A stretch of DNA of 64,000 nucleotides from Alteromonas naphthalenivorans (GCF_000213655.1 NC_015554.1:2914001-2978000), one strand, 5' to 3'; counted from the stretch's first letter, positions 36,796 to 47,002 are shown. Notes: a model not told the origin generated them from the letters alone. A program made the numbers and translations.

Positions 36796-38433
36796 TTAAG
36801 ATTGCGATACAGCCTTAAAATTAACTTCTTGGTTAGGTGTTTCCGTCACTTTTTTTTTCGCATAAAGCAATGCATCATGCAGGTTGTCATAAATAACGAT
36901 GCCTGGATGATTAACACAGATACTCTCTAACACTTCGTTCACAGCGGCATTAGCACCGCAGATCACTAACTGTCTACCAGCCGCTATAGCATCCACAGTC
37001 ACTGTTTCTACCGCCATTGCTGCAGAGACATCCACAGTAGGCACACGGGTGAAATCTAAGATCATCACCTTCGATCCCGCTTTCACGTTATCTCTTACAT
37101 GGTGACCTACATCAGCAGCAGCACCAAAGCTTAACGGGCCACCGAAGCTGAAAATAGAGACCTTGCCTTTAAGCGACTCAAGTAATGCATTTTCTTCTGG
37201 ATCGTTAAGCGACTCTGGAATTTTGCGAAGCTCTTCTAATTGCAAGTGAGCAACTTGGCGCACATAAGCAAGGGCTGCGAATACCACGCCCACACCCACA
37301 GCAGTGATAAGGTCAACAAACACAGTGAGTGCAAGTACCAATATCATCAGACCGAAGTCCCAACGAGGCCCCTTATGAGCACGCTTTAAGTAGCTCCAAT
37401 CGATAATATCTAAGCCCACTTTAACCAAAATACCAGCAAGTACAGCATGAGGAATTTGCGCCGCGAGCGGGCTAAGACCCAACACTATCGCAAGTAAAAC
37501 CAATGCGTGAACCATACCCGAAATACGGTCTTTACCACCGCTACGAATATTCACAACCGTTCGCATGGTTGCACCGGCACCCGCAATACCACCAATTAAA
37601 CCCGCTACGGTGTTACCAATACCCTGACCGATTAGCTCTCTATTGCTGTCATGACGAGTACGGGTCATGTTGTCTGCTACCAATGACGTCAACAAACTGT
37701 CGATAGCGCCAAGAACTGCAAGAATAAACGCAGCTTCTAAAATTAGTAATGCTGTACCTTGCTCGAATACTGGCATTTGGATGCTTGGTAAGCCCGTAGG
37801 AATTTGACCTAAGATAGGTACAGATAACGCCAAGCTTACAAGAGTACCAATGATCAGTGCTGCTAGCGCACCCGGTACATATTTACCTAATGACGCAGGC
37901 CATTTGTAGGCAATAATTAATGTACCAATACCTAAGCCTAGCGTTGCAAAATTAATATCTGCAAGTGCTGTGGGTAGATAGCTTAATGCGCCAATAGTGC
38001 CACCTGGAGGCTCATGCCCCAACAAGCGGCCTAATTGTAGAATGATAATAATGGCACCAATACCCGACATAAAGCCTGAAATAACAGGGTATGGAACTAG
38101 GCGGATATATTCCCCAACTTTTAAGAAGCCGAAGATAATTTGAAAAATACCGGCGAGTATAACTGCGGTAAAGATCAAGCTTGCATCGCCTGAGAGGCTG
38201 GCAAACAAACCTGCTAATACAACAACCATAGGCCCTGTAGGCCCAGAGATTTGTGAGGGTGTGCCACCAAACAACGCGGCGAAGAAACCCACCGCAATAG
38301 CACCATAAAGGCCGGCCATCGGACCAAGTCCTGAGGCTACCCCTAGCGCTAAGGCTAGCGGCAAGGCAACAATACCGGCGGTTAAACCACCGGTGATGTC
38401 ACCACGTAAATTACTTACATTTAACTTAAACAT
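36796..38433 (-). CDS. SulP family anion (probably bicarbonate) transporter with STAS domain
   Basis: 545 residues: a membrane domain of about 12-14 helices (residues 1-400), with GGLTAGIVALPLALALGVASG and GPTGPMVVVLAGL as the SulP signatures, and a cytosolic STAS domain at about 420-530 (SFGGPLSFGAAADVG, ILDFTRVPTVDVSAAMA). SulP proteins move sulfate, dicarboxylates or bicarbonate. The beta-carbonic anhydrase gene 35 bp upstream on the same strand favours bicarbonate/CO2 handling. The ATG has AGGAAA upstream. Confidence 0.93.
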   Translation of the reverse strand: MFKLNVSNLRGDITGGLTAGIVALPLALALGVASGLGPMAGLYGAIAVGFFAALFGGTPSQISGPTGPMVVVLAGLFASLSGDASLIFTAVILAGIFQIIFGFLKVGEYIRLVPYPVISGFMSGIGAIIIILQLGRLLGHEPPGGTIGALSYLPTALADINFATLGLGIGTLIIAYKWPASLGKYVPGALAALIIGTLVSLALSVPILGQIPTGLPSIQMPVFEQGTALLILEAAFILAVLGAIDSLLTSLVADNMTRTRHDSNRELIGQGIGNTVAGLIGGIAGAGATMRTVVNIRSGGKDRISGMVHALVLLAIVLGLSPLAAQIPHAVLAGILVKVGLDIIDWSYLKRAHKGPRWDFGLMILVLALTVFVDLITAVGVGVVFAALAYVRQVAHLQLEELRKIPESLNDPEENALLESLKGKVSIFSFGGPLSFGAAADVGHHVRDNVKAGSKVMILDFTRVPTVDVSAAMAVETVTVDAIAAGRQLVICGANAAVNEVLESICVNHPGIVIYDNLHDALLYAKKKVTETPNQEVNFKAVSQS

Positions 38434-38468
38434 GGAATGTTTCCTAAATTCTTATCGCGCAAAAGTGC

Positions 38469-39116
38469 TTATCGCTTAAGCTGCGCTTCTGCGTGAGATT
38501 GATCCATTACCTCAAACTCACCAGACTCGCTGTTGTAGCACAACACTTCGCCACTACCTATATTATAAACCCAACCATGAAGCGTAACGTGTTTGTTCGC
38601 AATTTTTGCGGCAACAGCAGGGTGTGTACGTAAATGCTGAATTTGCTGTACCACGTTTTCTTTCGTTACATCTTCTAGGTGATCGTGGGTTAGTTCAGAA
38701 CAACCACTACGCTCTTTAACAACTTCAGTTGCAGCGCGACAATGGCCCAGCCACTCTTTAACGTGCGGCAATGAAGAAAGCCCTTCTGGCTTTAATGCGC
38801 CTTTCATTGCGCCACAATCTGTATGTCCACAAACAACGATATGCGTAACGCCTAGTGCTGCAACAGCAAATTCGATTGAGGCAGTCATACCGCCCGTTTG
38901 GTTGCTATGCGGCGGCACGATGTTGCCCGCGTTACGACAGATAAACAATTCACCCGGCTCGGTTTGCGTTACCAAGTTTGGATCTATACGAGAGTCTGAA
39001 CACGTGATGAAAAGCACTTCTGGGTTCTGACCGTTCGCCAGTTTTTGGAAAGCTGCTTTTTTATTTGGGTACACTTCCTTCTGGAATTTCGCAACACCCG
39101 AAATAACGTGGTCCAT
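38469..39116 (-). CDS. can: Beta-class carbonic anhydrase
   Basis: Zinc enzyme interconverting CO2 and bicarbonate. I start at the ATG at 39116 (MDHVISGVAKFQK), which has GGAG 6 bp upstream; earlier in-frame starts lack one. 215 residues. The zinc ligands are visible: the Cys and Asp in FITCSDSRIDPNLV, and His/Cys in VVCGHTDCGAMKG. It is upstream of, and probably co-transcribed with, the SulP transporter. The divergent OxyR-like gene may regulate both. It may supply bicarbonate for anaplerosis or fatty-acid synthesis. Confidence 0.96.
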   Translation of the reverse strand: MDHVISGVAKFQKEVYPNKKAAFQKLANGQNPEVLFITCSDSRIDPNLVTQTEPGELFICRNAGNIVPPHSNQTGGMTASIEFAVAALGVTHIVVCGHTDCGAMKGALKPEGLSSLPHVKEWLGHCRAATEVVKERSGCSELTHDHLEDVTKENVVQQIQHLRTHPAVAAKIANKHVTLHGWVYNIGSGEVLCYNSESGEFEVMDQSHAEAQLKR

Positions 39117-39204
39117 AAATTTCTCCATTAAATAATAATTATTGTCTTTAACTGTCTGCACCAGTGTCACCTGATAGATTAATAGTTTAATATACTAGTT
39201 CGTG

Positions 39205-39219
39205 ATAGCCCACACCTAT
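39205..39219. promoter_or_regulatory. OxyR-like half-site in the carbonic anhydrase/LysR divergent promoter
   Basis: ATAG-N7-CTAT, the form of one OxyR motif half (ATAGntnnnanCTAT), with the expected A at position 6 of the spacer but not the T at position 2. A weaker ATAG at 39182 lies 23 bp away, one off the usual 22. It fits a LysR-type site for the adjacent regulator. Confidence 0.45.
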
Positions 39220-39259
39220 CAAGCGTGAGAATTAAAAAAATTAAGGCGACGTAATAACC

Positions 39260-40204
39260 ATGTTACTGAACGGTAAAACTCCATCTATTAACCAAATTCG
39301 TTATTTTGTTGCAGTAGCTAAATACTTAAGCTTTCGTCAAGCAGCCACAAGCCTAGGTATTAGTCAGCCTACTTTAACGAGTCAAATTAATGCCCTTGAA
39401 AACAGTTTAGATTTAGTCTTATTTGAACGTTCAAGAACTGGCACCTTATTATCGCCTCAAGGCAAAGCGCTACTCGAAGCGGCGGAAGAAGTACTTCAAG
39501 CGAATCACCGTTTCAATGAAATAGCACGGGATCTGGCTGAAGGTGAAGTGGTTACTTTCCGCCTTGGTATCCCCCCTACGCTTGGTCCTTACTTGTTGCC
39601 CCATATTTTACCCGAATTGCATCAGCGCAAGCCAGGGCTTCGATTCTACGTGCGAGAAGCTGCACCACAGGCACTACAACATGGATTGCTGCACGGTGAA
39701 TACGACTTAATTATCTCACCACTTTCCAGTGAATATTCGCAGCTTATAACTGAGCCTCTGTTTAACGAACCGCTTAAATTCGTTGTGCCTTCTGATCATA
39801 AGCTTGCCGGAAATGCTTTTGTTCGCCCTGAGCAAATTGCTGGAGAAAAAGTACTCACGCTAGAAGATAGACACCACTTTCATCATCAAGTGCAACATAT
39901 TTGCGATGAAATTGGCGCAGACCTGCAACGAGACTATGAAGGAACAAGCCTAGATACACTGCGACAAATGGTAGTCATGGGTATGGGCGTTGCATTTTTG
40001 CCGGGGCTATATATACATTCAGAGTTGCATCACCCTGAAGCACTTCACGTTTGTGAAATAGAGGGTATGCCTATTGAAAGGCAGCACTCCTTGGCATGGA
40101 GAAATACCGCCCCGGGGCGCAAGACCTTTAGAGAAATTACCTCTGTGATAAGAGATATTATAGGTAATCGACTTTCCACTGCGGTGGAAGTTATTAACGA
40201 TTAA
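39260..40204 (+). CDS. OxyR-like LysR family regulator lacking the peroxidatic cysteine
   Basis: 314 residues. HTH at about 15-75 (FRQAATSLGISQPTLTSQIN). The ligand domain is close to OxyR: LGIPPTLGPYLLPHILPELH, LFNEPLKFVVPSDH, IAGEKVLTLEDRH, and SLDTLRQMVVMGMGVAFLP. In E. coli OxyR the redox pair is Cys199 in EDGHC and Cys208. Here the aligned residues are His206 and Cys215, within DRHHFHHQVQHIC, so a disulfide switch cannot form. The His-rich stretch could bind metal or simply mark a paralogue with another ligand. It is divergent from can-sulP and probably controls that pair. Confidence 0.9.
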   Translation: MLLNGKTPSINQIRYFVAVAKYLSFRQAATSLGISQPTLTSQINALENSLDLVLFERSRTGTLLSPQGKALLEAAEEVLQANHRFNEIARDLAEGEVVTFRLGIPPTLGPYLLPHILPELHQRKPGLRFYVREAAPQALQHGLLHGEYDLIISPLSSEYSQLITEPLFNEPLKFVVPSDHKLAGNAFVRPEQIAGEKVLTLEDRHHFHHQVQHICDEIGADLQRDYEGTSLDTLRQMVVMGMGVAFLPGLYIHSELHHPEALHVCEIEGMPIERQHSLAWRNTAPGRKTFREITSVIRDIIGNRLSTAVEVIND

Positions 40205-40285
40205 TCACTTGTCTAGATATTATCACGAGCTACCCCATGTTCATGACACGATTGATAAAAAAAATGGTATATTTGCGTTAATACA

Positions 40286-40298
40286 TGAACAAAATTCA
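40286..40298. promoter_or_regulatory. MetR box directly upstream of metR
   Basis: TGAA-CAAAA-TTCA is an exact match to the MetR consensus TGAA-N5-TTCA. It ends 6 bp before the metR start codon, consistent with autorepression. Confidence 0.75.
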
Positions 40299-40304
40299 TA
40301 AATT

Positions 40305-41198
40305 ATGATTGAACGTCAGCACCTTAAAATAATTAGCGCTATTCATAAACACGGCACCATGACGGAAGCTGCCAAGTCGTTGTTCGTTACTCAGTCAGCG
40401 CTTAGTCATTCGATGAAAAAGCTTGAAGCAAGCTTTTCGTTGCCACTGTGGCAAAAGGAAGGGCGAAGGTTAGTGTTAACCCAAGCTGGCAAAAGCCTGG
40501 TTGGGCTTTCTCAGCGAGTGCTTCCTCAATTCGAGCATACCGAAGCACAGCTTCGCCGTATGGCGGAAGGCAAGCAAGGTATATTGCGTATTGGAATGGA
40601 ATGTCACCCTTGCTTCGAATGGTTGTTAAAAGTGGTTGCACCGTTTTTAAAGGCCTTCCCCGATGTAGACGTTGACGTAAGACGGGCCTTTTCATTCGGT
40701 GGCTTACAAGCCTTACATGGCTACGACATCGATTTATTACTCACGCCCGACCCATTACATTTAGATACAATAAGTTACACCGGCGTATTAGATTACGAAC
40801 AAGTATTGGTGATGCATAATGAGCACCCTTTGGCTGAATGCGCCTATATCACACCTGCGCAATTAGCCAATGAAGTGGTGATCACTTATCCGGTAGAAAC
40901 CAATAGACTGGATATTTTTTCAGGCTTCCTTACCCCTGCAGGGGCAAGCGTGAAACAACACAGAACCATTGAAACCACAGAAATTATTTTGCAAATGGTG
41001 GCAGCGGGGCGCGGTGTTACCGCACTACCTAAATGGTTGGTTGATGAAGCGAAAGAAAGTGCGGTGTTAACGTATAAGCCCTTAGGTGAAAAGGGCTTAC
41101 AGAAAACCTTATATTTGGGTCACCGTAAAGAAGTTGACCCAATTGGGTTTGTTGACGAATTTATCTCGTTAGCCAAAGCAACCGTGCGGCCTCAATAA
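40305..41198 (+). CDS. metR: MetR, LysR family regulator of methionine biosynthesis
   Basis: 297 residues, homocysteine-responsive LysR regulator. The N-terminus MIERQHLKIISAIHKHGTMT and HTH AAKSLFVTQSALSHSMKKLE match MetR. So do IGMECHPCFEWLL in the effector domain, VITYPVETNRLDIF and MVAAGRGVTALPKWLVDEA. It is shorter than E. coli MetR (317) at the C-terminus. It has a MetR box overlapping its own 5' region but no clear ribosome site. metH and metA are 3-9 kb away, convergent to it, with a chemoreceptor gene between. No MetR box was seen at metA. Confidence 0.93.
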   Translation: MIERQHLKIISAIHKHGTMTEAAKSLFVTQSALSHSMKKLEASFSLPLWQKEGRRLVLTQAGKSLVGLSQRVLPQFEHTEAQLRRMAEGKQGILRIGMECHPCFEWLLKVVAPFLKAFPDVDVDVRRAFSFGGLQALHGYDIDLLLTPDPLHLDTISYTGVLDYEQVLVMHNEHPLAECAYITPAQLANEVVITYPVETNRLDIFSGFLTPAGASVKQHRTIETTEIILQMVAAGRGVTALPKWLVDEAKESAVLTYKPLGEKGLQKTLYLGHRKEVDPIGFVDEFISLAKATVRPQ

Positions 41199-41212
41199 GT
41201 ACTTATAGGTAC

Positions 41213-43234
41213 TTAAATTTTAAACTGCGCTACCAAATCATTTAACTCAGTTGATACACCGCTAAGCTGGGTTGCTTCAACCGCCAGTTCTTCTGCGTGT
41301 TGGCTTGTACGATCGCTTAAACCTGTAATTGCCACCAAAGATTTATGAATATCTTGGGCGACTTCAGTTTGTTGTTCAGTAGCGTGAGCTATATGCGTGC
41401 TTTGTTCATGCACGGTGCCTATCGCTTGATTGATTTGCTCCAACGAAGTCACCACTTTAGCGGTTTTTTCAACGCCACTTTGAGAAAGGCCCTTGCCTGT
41501 TTGCATAACTGAATCAGTTTGCTCTGCCATATGTTGCAAACGCTCTACCATTTTACGGATATCCGTGGTGGACTCTTGCGTACGACTGGCAAGAGAGCGG
41601 ACTTCATCTGCAACGACAGCAAATCCTCGGCCTTGCTCACCAGCTCGAGCAGCTTCTATGGCAGCATTTAGTGCAAGTAGATTAGTTTGATCAGCAATAC
41701 TGTTAATAACATCGATTACCGCGCCAATGTTGTCCGACTCCTGACTTAACCCACTCACCACTTCCACCCCTTGGTCGATGGCTTCGGCTAAAGAAGTGAT
41801 TTCAGCCATGGCGTCTTTTGCTTGTTGACTACCTTGAGTAACAATGGCTTCTGCTTGGTTAGCCGCTTCACTAGAGTGCGCCGCATTTGTTGATATTTCC
41901 ACGACTGTGGCGGCCATTTGAGTAACCGCAGAAGATACATTATCAACTTGGCTTCGCTCTTGATGAATTTCTGCACTGGTACTTTGGGATACGTCTCGTA
42001 AATGATCAGCTGCATCGGAAACAGCCTTAGTGTTTAATGCCGTTTCCGTTAACAAACCTCGGAGCTTGTCGGTAAAACGGTTAAATTCTACCGCCAATGC
42101 TCCAATTTCATCTTTACTAGTAATGTCTAATCGTTTTGTTAAATCACCGTCGCCACTAGCGATATCCGCCATTGCAACACGCATTTTGGTTAACGGCTGA
42201 GTGATTTTTGCACTGGCTACATAAGTGATAAGTGCAATAAGGCAAATAATCGCTAGTGCCACAATAACTGCGGTAGAAATAGCGTTATTAATTGGTGCCG
42301 CTATAATACTCGCGGGGATCAAAATACCTAACGACCAATCCATCGTAGGGTTATCAAGCTTAGCGTGCCTGAATACCGCCACGTATTCTTCACCTTGCCA
42401 TATTACTGACACTTGCCCTGATGATGTCGACGCTATCTTTCTCGACAAGGCACTAAAACCCTTAGTATCACTAAATACTGAATCAAATGACGTTAACGAC
42501 GAGCTCAGCGGGAGCGGTGTGGTTTGCTTTGGAAAGTAAACAATGTTTTGGTTCTCATCCAGTAGGAACGCAGTACCTTGACCTTCAAACCGAATATTGT
42601 CGATAACCGACCCTATGGTACTGATAAGAATATCAATGCCACCTACGCCTATCAGCCTACCGTTTTGATAAACAGGTGATTGTACTACCGCTGACACACT
42701 GCCATCCTGCGAATCTACCGCGGGAGGGGTAACGTAAAGCTCTCCTTTGCTTACCGCCGATTGGAACCAGGGTCGTTTAGATGCAAAGTAGCCTTTATTC
42801 ACATCTCCAGCATCAGGGCCGCTTTCATCAACCCCAACACGCCCTTGCTCAAAAAAGTACTCACTGGTAGCGGCAGATGCAAAAAAAGCCGACTTAATAT
42901 TAGTGTCTTGGCTACTTATATTGTCAAAAACAGTGTAAACAGTGGCGGCGTCAGAAAGTTGGGCTTCACTGGCACCACGACGGGTGTGTTGTATAAAGAA
43001 ATCTTTAAGAAAAGGGTTACTTAAAAAGGTTTTGGCTACACCACCATAGAGGGAAAAAAAGGCTTCCACTGAATCGGCTTCGTTAGCCACTAGTGCTGCA
43101 ACTTCTTGTTCTACTTGGTGCCTCGTATTATCACCAACTATATTCACCAAAAAGAACGCGGTGACAAGCAACATAACTGCAATGCTTCCCCCCACGATCA
43201 ACATAAACTTCTTCTGAAGGGACAATGAACTCAT
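41213..43234 (-). CDS. Methyl-accepting chemotaxis protein with dCache sensor
   Basis: 673 residues. Membrane helix 1 is at about 11-33. The periplasmic dCache domain is at about 35-305, with [22 protein letters not shown] and GVGGIDILI. Helix 2 is at about 315-340, followed by a HAMP domain ([22 protein letters not shown]) and the signalling domain, whose hairpin tip [34 protein letters not shown] is conserved. R154, W156, Y167, D174 and D201 resemble parts of the amino-acid-binding dCache motif, but the residue two before R154 is Ser rather than Tyr, so the ligand is uncertain. It feeds the Che system encoded at 49-56 kb. No CheR/CheB tether pentapeptide ends the protein. Confidence 0.95.
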   Translation of the reverse strand: MSSLSLQKKFMLIVGGSIAVMLLVTAFFLVNIVGDNTRHQVEQEVAALVANEADSVEAFFSLYGGVAKTFLSNPFLKDFFIQHTRRGASEAQLSDAATVYTVFDNISSQDTNIKSAFFASAATSEYFFEQGRVGVDESGPDAGDVNKGYFASKRPWFQSAVSKGELYVTPPAVDSQDGSVSAVVQSPVYQNGRLIGVGGIDILISTIGSVIDNIRFEGQGTAFLLDENQNIVYFPKQTTPLPLSSSLTSFDSVFSDTKGFSALSRKIASTSSGQVSVIWQGEEYVAVFRHAKLDNPTMDWSLGILIPASIIAAPINNAISTAVIVALAIICLIALITYVASAKITQPLTKMRVAMADIASGDGDLTKRLDITSKDEIGALAVEFNRFTDKLRGLLTETALNTKAVSDAADHLRDVSQSTSAEIHQERSQVDNVSSAVTQMAATVVEISTNAAHSSEAANQAEAIVTQGSQQAKDAMAEITSLAEAIDQGVEVVSGLSQESDNIGAVIDVINSIADQTNLLALNAAIEAARAGEQGRGFAVVADEVRSLASRTQESTTDIRKMVERLQHMAEQTDSVMQTGKGLSQSGVEKTAKVVTSLEQINQAIGTVHEQSTHIAHATEQQTEVAQDIHKSLVAITGLSDRTSQHAEELAVEATQLSGVSTELNDLVAQFKI

Positions 43235-43531
43235 GATTACTACTCTATTTGTTTTTTATTTTAGTCGCGCGCAATAGATAATGAACATCTGGCGCTTAAT
43301 ATCGTCCACTCTCTTAAAATAGTAAAAGGCGCTCCCTTCCACTTTACTCATAATAAACAGTGCATTATTACTTTCCAATACAAACGAGTCGATTTCAACT
43401 CATATTTAACGCAAAAAGCCAATTCAACTAAAGTTTAAAAAAACAGATTAGATATTTTTGTTTATTTCGCACACAAGATAGCTTTAAGTGGTTAAATTTA
43501 CCGCAACCAATGAAGGGAAGCCGATACAAAA

Positions 43532-43552
43532 AGCTGTAAGCTGTAAGCTGTG
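43532..43552 (+). repeat. Three tandem 7-bp repeats
   Basis: AGCTGTA, AGCTGTA, AGCTGTG in a row, about 300 bp upstream of the chemoreceptor start. Possibly a slippage-prone tract; no function is visible. Confidence 0.8.
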
Positions 43553-43680
43553 ATGTCAGTAAGAAATGCTACAGTGAATAAAACACTGATAGAGAATAAA
43601 GCCAACAGAGAATGAGATGCTGAAAACTGATTAGAGTAATAACAGAAGATAGGTCTTCGAAAATTTCCAAAATTTTTAAA

Positions 43681-43711
43681 CTATTTCGAAACTATTTCGA
43701 AACTATTTCAA
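43681..43711 (+). repeat. Three tandem 11-bp repeats
   Basis: CTATTTCGAAA twice, then CTATTTCAA. The 11-bp period places the copies on one face of the helix, which could suit a DNA-binding protein or reflect slippage. Confidence 0.8.
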
Positions 43712-43738
43712 GACTCTTTTAAAAATACAAAATGAACA

Positions 43739-43771
43739 ATACAGCCACGACCAAATACATCATGGCTGTAT
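43739..43771 (-). terminator. Hairpin downstream of the DUF938 gene
   Basis: ATACAGCCA and TGGCTGTAT pair perfectly over 9 bp around a 15-nt loop, 18 bp after the stop. A moderately T-rich stretch follows on the minus strand. Confidence 0.6.
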
Positions 43772-43788
43772 GCGGAAAAACATAAAGG

Positions 43789-44385
43789 TTACGGCTTATG
43801 CCACTCCAATAACAAGTTATTGGCCGGCATCTTATGTATTTCACGCAGCACTAAGTCATTACTCCATGCTGTCAGCTCGCTGATATCACGATAGCCACCA
43901 TATCCACGTTCGATAAGTGATTCATGAAATACTCTGTTACTTTCAGAAGAGAATTCGCCGCCAATAGTAAAGGGGCCATATTGACAAAAAACACCACCCG
44001 AAGGTAAGTATTCACTTACTGATTTCATCAACAGTTCAGCTTCATGACGCTGCATAATGTGGGCGGTATTAGCACTGTAGATACCTTGAATGGGTAGCGA
44101 TGGAAAGCTGTCTTTACCTATAGTTAACGCCACGGGCTTTGTGACATTGGGTAACGAAGCTTCTTCTAACCAGGCTATAATACCTTCATGATAGTCAGGT
44201 TGGTCGCTACAATACCATTGCAAATGCGGCAAGTTTTCAGCGAAATATACCGCGTGCTGACCTGTCCCACTGCCAACTTCTAATACGCCTTTACAATTAG
44301 CAAACGTGCGATTAAGCACAGCTAAGATTGGCGCTTTATTGTTTTCGCACGCTTGGCTAAACGGCTTTGAGAACGACTCAGTCAT
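43789..44385 (-). CDS. DUF938 SAM-dependent methyltransferase-like protein
   Basis: 198 residues from the ATG at 44385 ([16 protein letters not shown]); this ATG overlaps the metH2 stop by 8 bp (ATGACTGA), and a longer frame inside metH2 is not supported. The class I methyltransferase motif I is [15 protein letters not shown]. The later [12 protein letters not shown] and [18 protein letters not shown] are the DUF938 signature. It probably uses SAM, but the substrate is unknown. The translational coupling to methionine synthase, whose product is the SAM precursor, is a suggestive arrangement. Confidence 0.88.
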   Translation of the reverse strand: MTESFSKPFSQACENNKAPILAVLNRTFANCKGVLEVGSGTGQHAVYFAENLPHLQWYCSDQPDYHEGIIAWLEEASLPNVTKPVALTIGKDSFPSLPIQGIYSANTAHIMQRHEAELLMKSVSEYLPSGGVFCQYGPFTIGGEFSSESNRVFHESLIERGYGGYRDISELTAWSNDLVLREIHKMPANNLLLEWHKP

Positions 44386-47002
44386 GTAAATTAGGCCCCA
44401 ACCATTTCTCAGCTTCTTCCAGTGTCCAACCTTTGCGCGTGGCATAGTCTTCCACTTGGTCTTTTTGTATTTTAGCCACGGCAAAGTATTTACTTTGAGG
44501 GTGGGAGAAATACCAACCCGACACTGCCGCACCTGGCCACATGGCGTAGCTTTCGGTTAGTTTCATGCCGGTGTGTTGTTCCGCCGATAATAAATCCCAG
44601 ATAAGCTGCTTCTCGGTATGCTCTGGGCACGCGGCATAACCTGGCGCAGGGCGAATACCTTGGTAATTTTCACGAATAAGGTCGTCATTGGTTAAGTTTT
44701 CACTCTCGGCATAGCCCCAATACACTTTACGCACTTGTTCGTGAAGGTATTCGGCAAATGCTTCGGCTAACCTATCGGCCACGGCTTTCACCATAATACC
44801 GTTGTAGTCATCACCAGCTTTAATGAAGCTATCGGCTAGCTCATCTTCACCTATTCCGCCTGTCACTGCGAAAGCACCGATATAATCATTAATACCTGAT
44901 GATTTCTCTGCAACATAATCGGCTAAGCAGTAGTTAGCAAATTTATCTTTTAAGGTTTGTTGACGAAGATGATGCGCTACACCTTGCACTTCTGAGCGCG
45001 ACTCATCGGTATACACTTCAATATCATCATCTACGCGGTTGGCAGGAAATAAGCCAATAACCCCTTTAGCGGCTAATGAGTTGTTAGCAATAATGTTATC
45101 TAGCATCTCGTTAGCGTCGGCGAATAAGGATCTTGCTTCTTCCCCAACCACTTCATCTTCTAAAATTCGTGGGTATTTACCAGCCAAAGACCAGGTTAGG
45201 AAGAAGGGCGTCCAATCGATATACGGGCGCAAGGTCGAGATATCTACATCCACCGGCGTTACGCCTAATTTTTTAGGTGTTACTGGTGCTTCTGTAAAAT
45301 CTGGCGTGAAGGCATTAGCTCGCGCTTGCGCTAAGGTCACAGGCTTGCTGCGCGGCTTTTTACGAGCATGTTGGTCGCGTACTTTGTCGTATTCTTTTGC
45401 TAGTTCTTCGGCGTAAATATCTCGAGAGCCACGATTAAGCAGTTTTTGACACACGCCAACAGCGCGACTTGCATTGGGTACATACACCACAGGGGCATGA
45501 TAGTTTTGTTCTATCTTCACAGCTGTGTGTGCTTTGGAAGTCGTTGCGCCACCAATTAATAACGGTAAGTCGAAACCTTGACGCTCCATTTCTTTTGCCA
45601 CATGCACCATTTCATCAAGTGAAGGCGTAATGAGACCAGAGAGGCCAATCATGTCTACGTTTTCATCTTTTGCAACTTGCAAGATAGTGGCAGCCGGCAC
45701 CATCACCCCAAGATCTATCACTTCAAAGTTATTGCATTGCAGCACAACGCCTACAATGTTTTTACCAATGTCGTGTACATCACCTTTCACCGTGGCAAGC
45801 AGTATCTTGCCATTGCTCTTGGTACCGTCGGATTTTTCGGCTTCAATGTAAGGCTGTAAATGAGCCACGGCTTTTTTCATTACCCGCGCCGATTTTACAA
45901 CTTGAGGCAAGAACATTTTGCCTTCACCAAACAAGTCGCCAACAATGTTCATGCCGTCCATCAACGGCCCTTCAATTACGTGTAGCGGGCGCTCGGCTTG
46001 AAGGCGGGCTTCTTCAGTATCATCAATGATGTAATCGGTAATGCCTTTTACAAGCGCATGGGCCAAACGTTTATTCACGTCTTGCTCTCGCCAGCTTAAA
46101 TCTTCTTTTGCCGCTGCTTTACCGTCGCCTTGATAGTTAGGGGCAATATCAAGCAAACGCTCCGTAGAGTCACTACGGCGGTTAAGAATGACATCTTCTA
46201 CCGCTTCGCGAAGCTCCTTTGGTATTTCATCATAAACTTCAAGCTGCCCCGCATTCACAATAGCCATATCCATACCAGCACGAATGGCGTGATACAAAAA
46301 AACCGAGTGCATCGCTTCGCGAACAGGGTTGTTACCTCTAAACGAGAACGATATATTAGAAAGCCCCCCCGAGATATGCGCATAAGGGCAAAGCTCACGA
46401 ATTTTTCGGGTTGCTTCTATGAAGTCTACGGCGTAGTTATCGTGCTCTTCTATACCCGTTGCTACCGCAAAGATATTCGGGTCAAAGATAATGTCTTCTG
46501 GCGGAAAGCCGATAGACTCTGTCAGTAATTTATAACTGCGCTGACAAATCTCTACTTTTCGAGCTTGCGTATCGGCTTGGCCTTTTTCGTCAAAAGCCAT
46601 GACTACCGTGGCAGCACCATAACGTTTGATTTTTTGTGCTTGGGCAAGAAAGCTTTCTTCGCCTTCTTTAAGGCTGATTGAGTTTACAATCGCCTTGCCT
46701 TGCACACATTTTAGCCCCGCTTCAATCACTTCCCATTTTGATGAGTCAATCATAATAGGAACCCGACTGATATCGGGCTCGGACGCAATCAGGTTTAAAA
46801 AGGTAACCATGGCCTGCTTGGAATCAAGCATGGCCTCGTCCATATTGATATCGATAATTTGCGCGCCGCTTTCAACTTGCTGGCGGGCAACATCAAGAGC
46901 CGTTTCATAATCACCCTCTAGAATAAGACGTTTGAAACGTGCTGAACCGGTAACGTTAGTACGTTCACCAATGTTAATAAATGTAGAAAATTGTGCGCTC
47001 AC
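44378..47002 (-). CDS. metH: Methionine synthase, folate/cobalamin/activation domains (second part of split MetH)
   Basis: 874 residues with a GTG start at 47002. A perfect AGGAGG overlaps the stop codon of the upstream part. Domains in order: pterin-binding at 1-290 ([20 protein letters not shown]), cobalamin-binding at about 330-560 ([15 protein letters not shown], whose His is the lower ligand of cobalt, and [12 protein letters not shown]), and SAM-binding activation at about 580-870 ([27 protein letters not shown]). This is exactly the full MetH minus the homocysteine-binding module, which is the adjacent gene. It carries the methyl group from methyl-tetrahydrofolate to cobalamin. Confidence 0.96.
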   Translation of the reverse strand: MSAQFSTFINIGERTNVTGSARFKRLILEGDYETALDVARQQVESGAQIIDINMDEAMLDSKQAMVTFLNLIASEPDISRVPIMIDSSKWEVIEAGLKCVQGKAIVNSISLKEGEESFLAQAQKIKRYGAATVVMAFDEKGQADTQARKVEICQRSYKLLTESIGFPPEDIIFDPNIFAVATGIEEHDNYAVDFIEATRKIRELCPYAHISGGLSNISFSFRGNNPVREAMHSVFLYHAIRAGMDMAIVNAGQLEVYDEIPKELREAVEDVILNRRSDSTERLLDIAPNYQGDGKAAAKEDLSWREQDVNKRLAHALVKGITDYIIDDTEEARLQAERPLHVIEGPLMDGMNIVGDLFGEGKMFLPQVVKSARVMKKAVAHLQPYIEAEKSDGTKSNGKILLATVKGDVHDIGKNIVGVVLQCNNFEVIDLGVMVPAATILQVAKDENVDMIGLSGLITPSLDEMVHVAKEMERQGFDLPLLIGGATTSKAHTAVKIEQNYHAPVVYVPNASRAVGVCQKLLNRGSRDIYAEELAKEYDKVRDQHARKKPRSKPVTLAQARANAFTPDFTEAPVTPKKLGVTPVDVDISTLRPYIDWTPFFLTWSLAGKYPRILEDEVVGEEARSLFADANEMLDNIIANNSLAAKGVIGLFPANRVDDDIEVYTDESRSEVQGVAHHLRQQTLKDKFANYCLADYVAEKSSGINDYIGAFAVTGGIGEDELADSFIKAGDDYNGIMVKAVADRLAEAFAEYLHEQVRKVYWGYAESENLTNDDLIRENYQGIRPAPGYAACPEHTEKQLIWDLLSAEQHTGMKLTESYAMWPGAAVSGWYFSHPQSKYFAVAKIQKDQVEDYATRKGWTLEEAEKWLGPNLHD

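Larger units (their letters stand above)
43235..43788. other. 554-bp AT-rich gene-free region upstream of the chemoreceptor gene
   Basis: No ORF above 15 codons. It contains short tandem repeats (43532-43552 and 43681-43711, listed separately), the hairpin ending the DUF938 unit, and presumably the chemoreceptor promoter near 43240-43330. I see only a weak sigma-28-like match (GACGATAT as -10) and do not call it. Confidence 0.6.

Noticed and set aside
43240-43330. Sigma-28 (FliA) promoter for the chemoreceptor gene
   Set aside because: The best match has 6/8 in the -10 but only 4/8 in the -35 at correct spacing, too weak to call.
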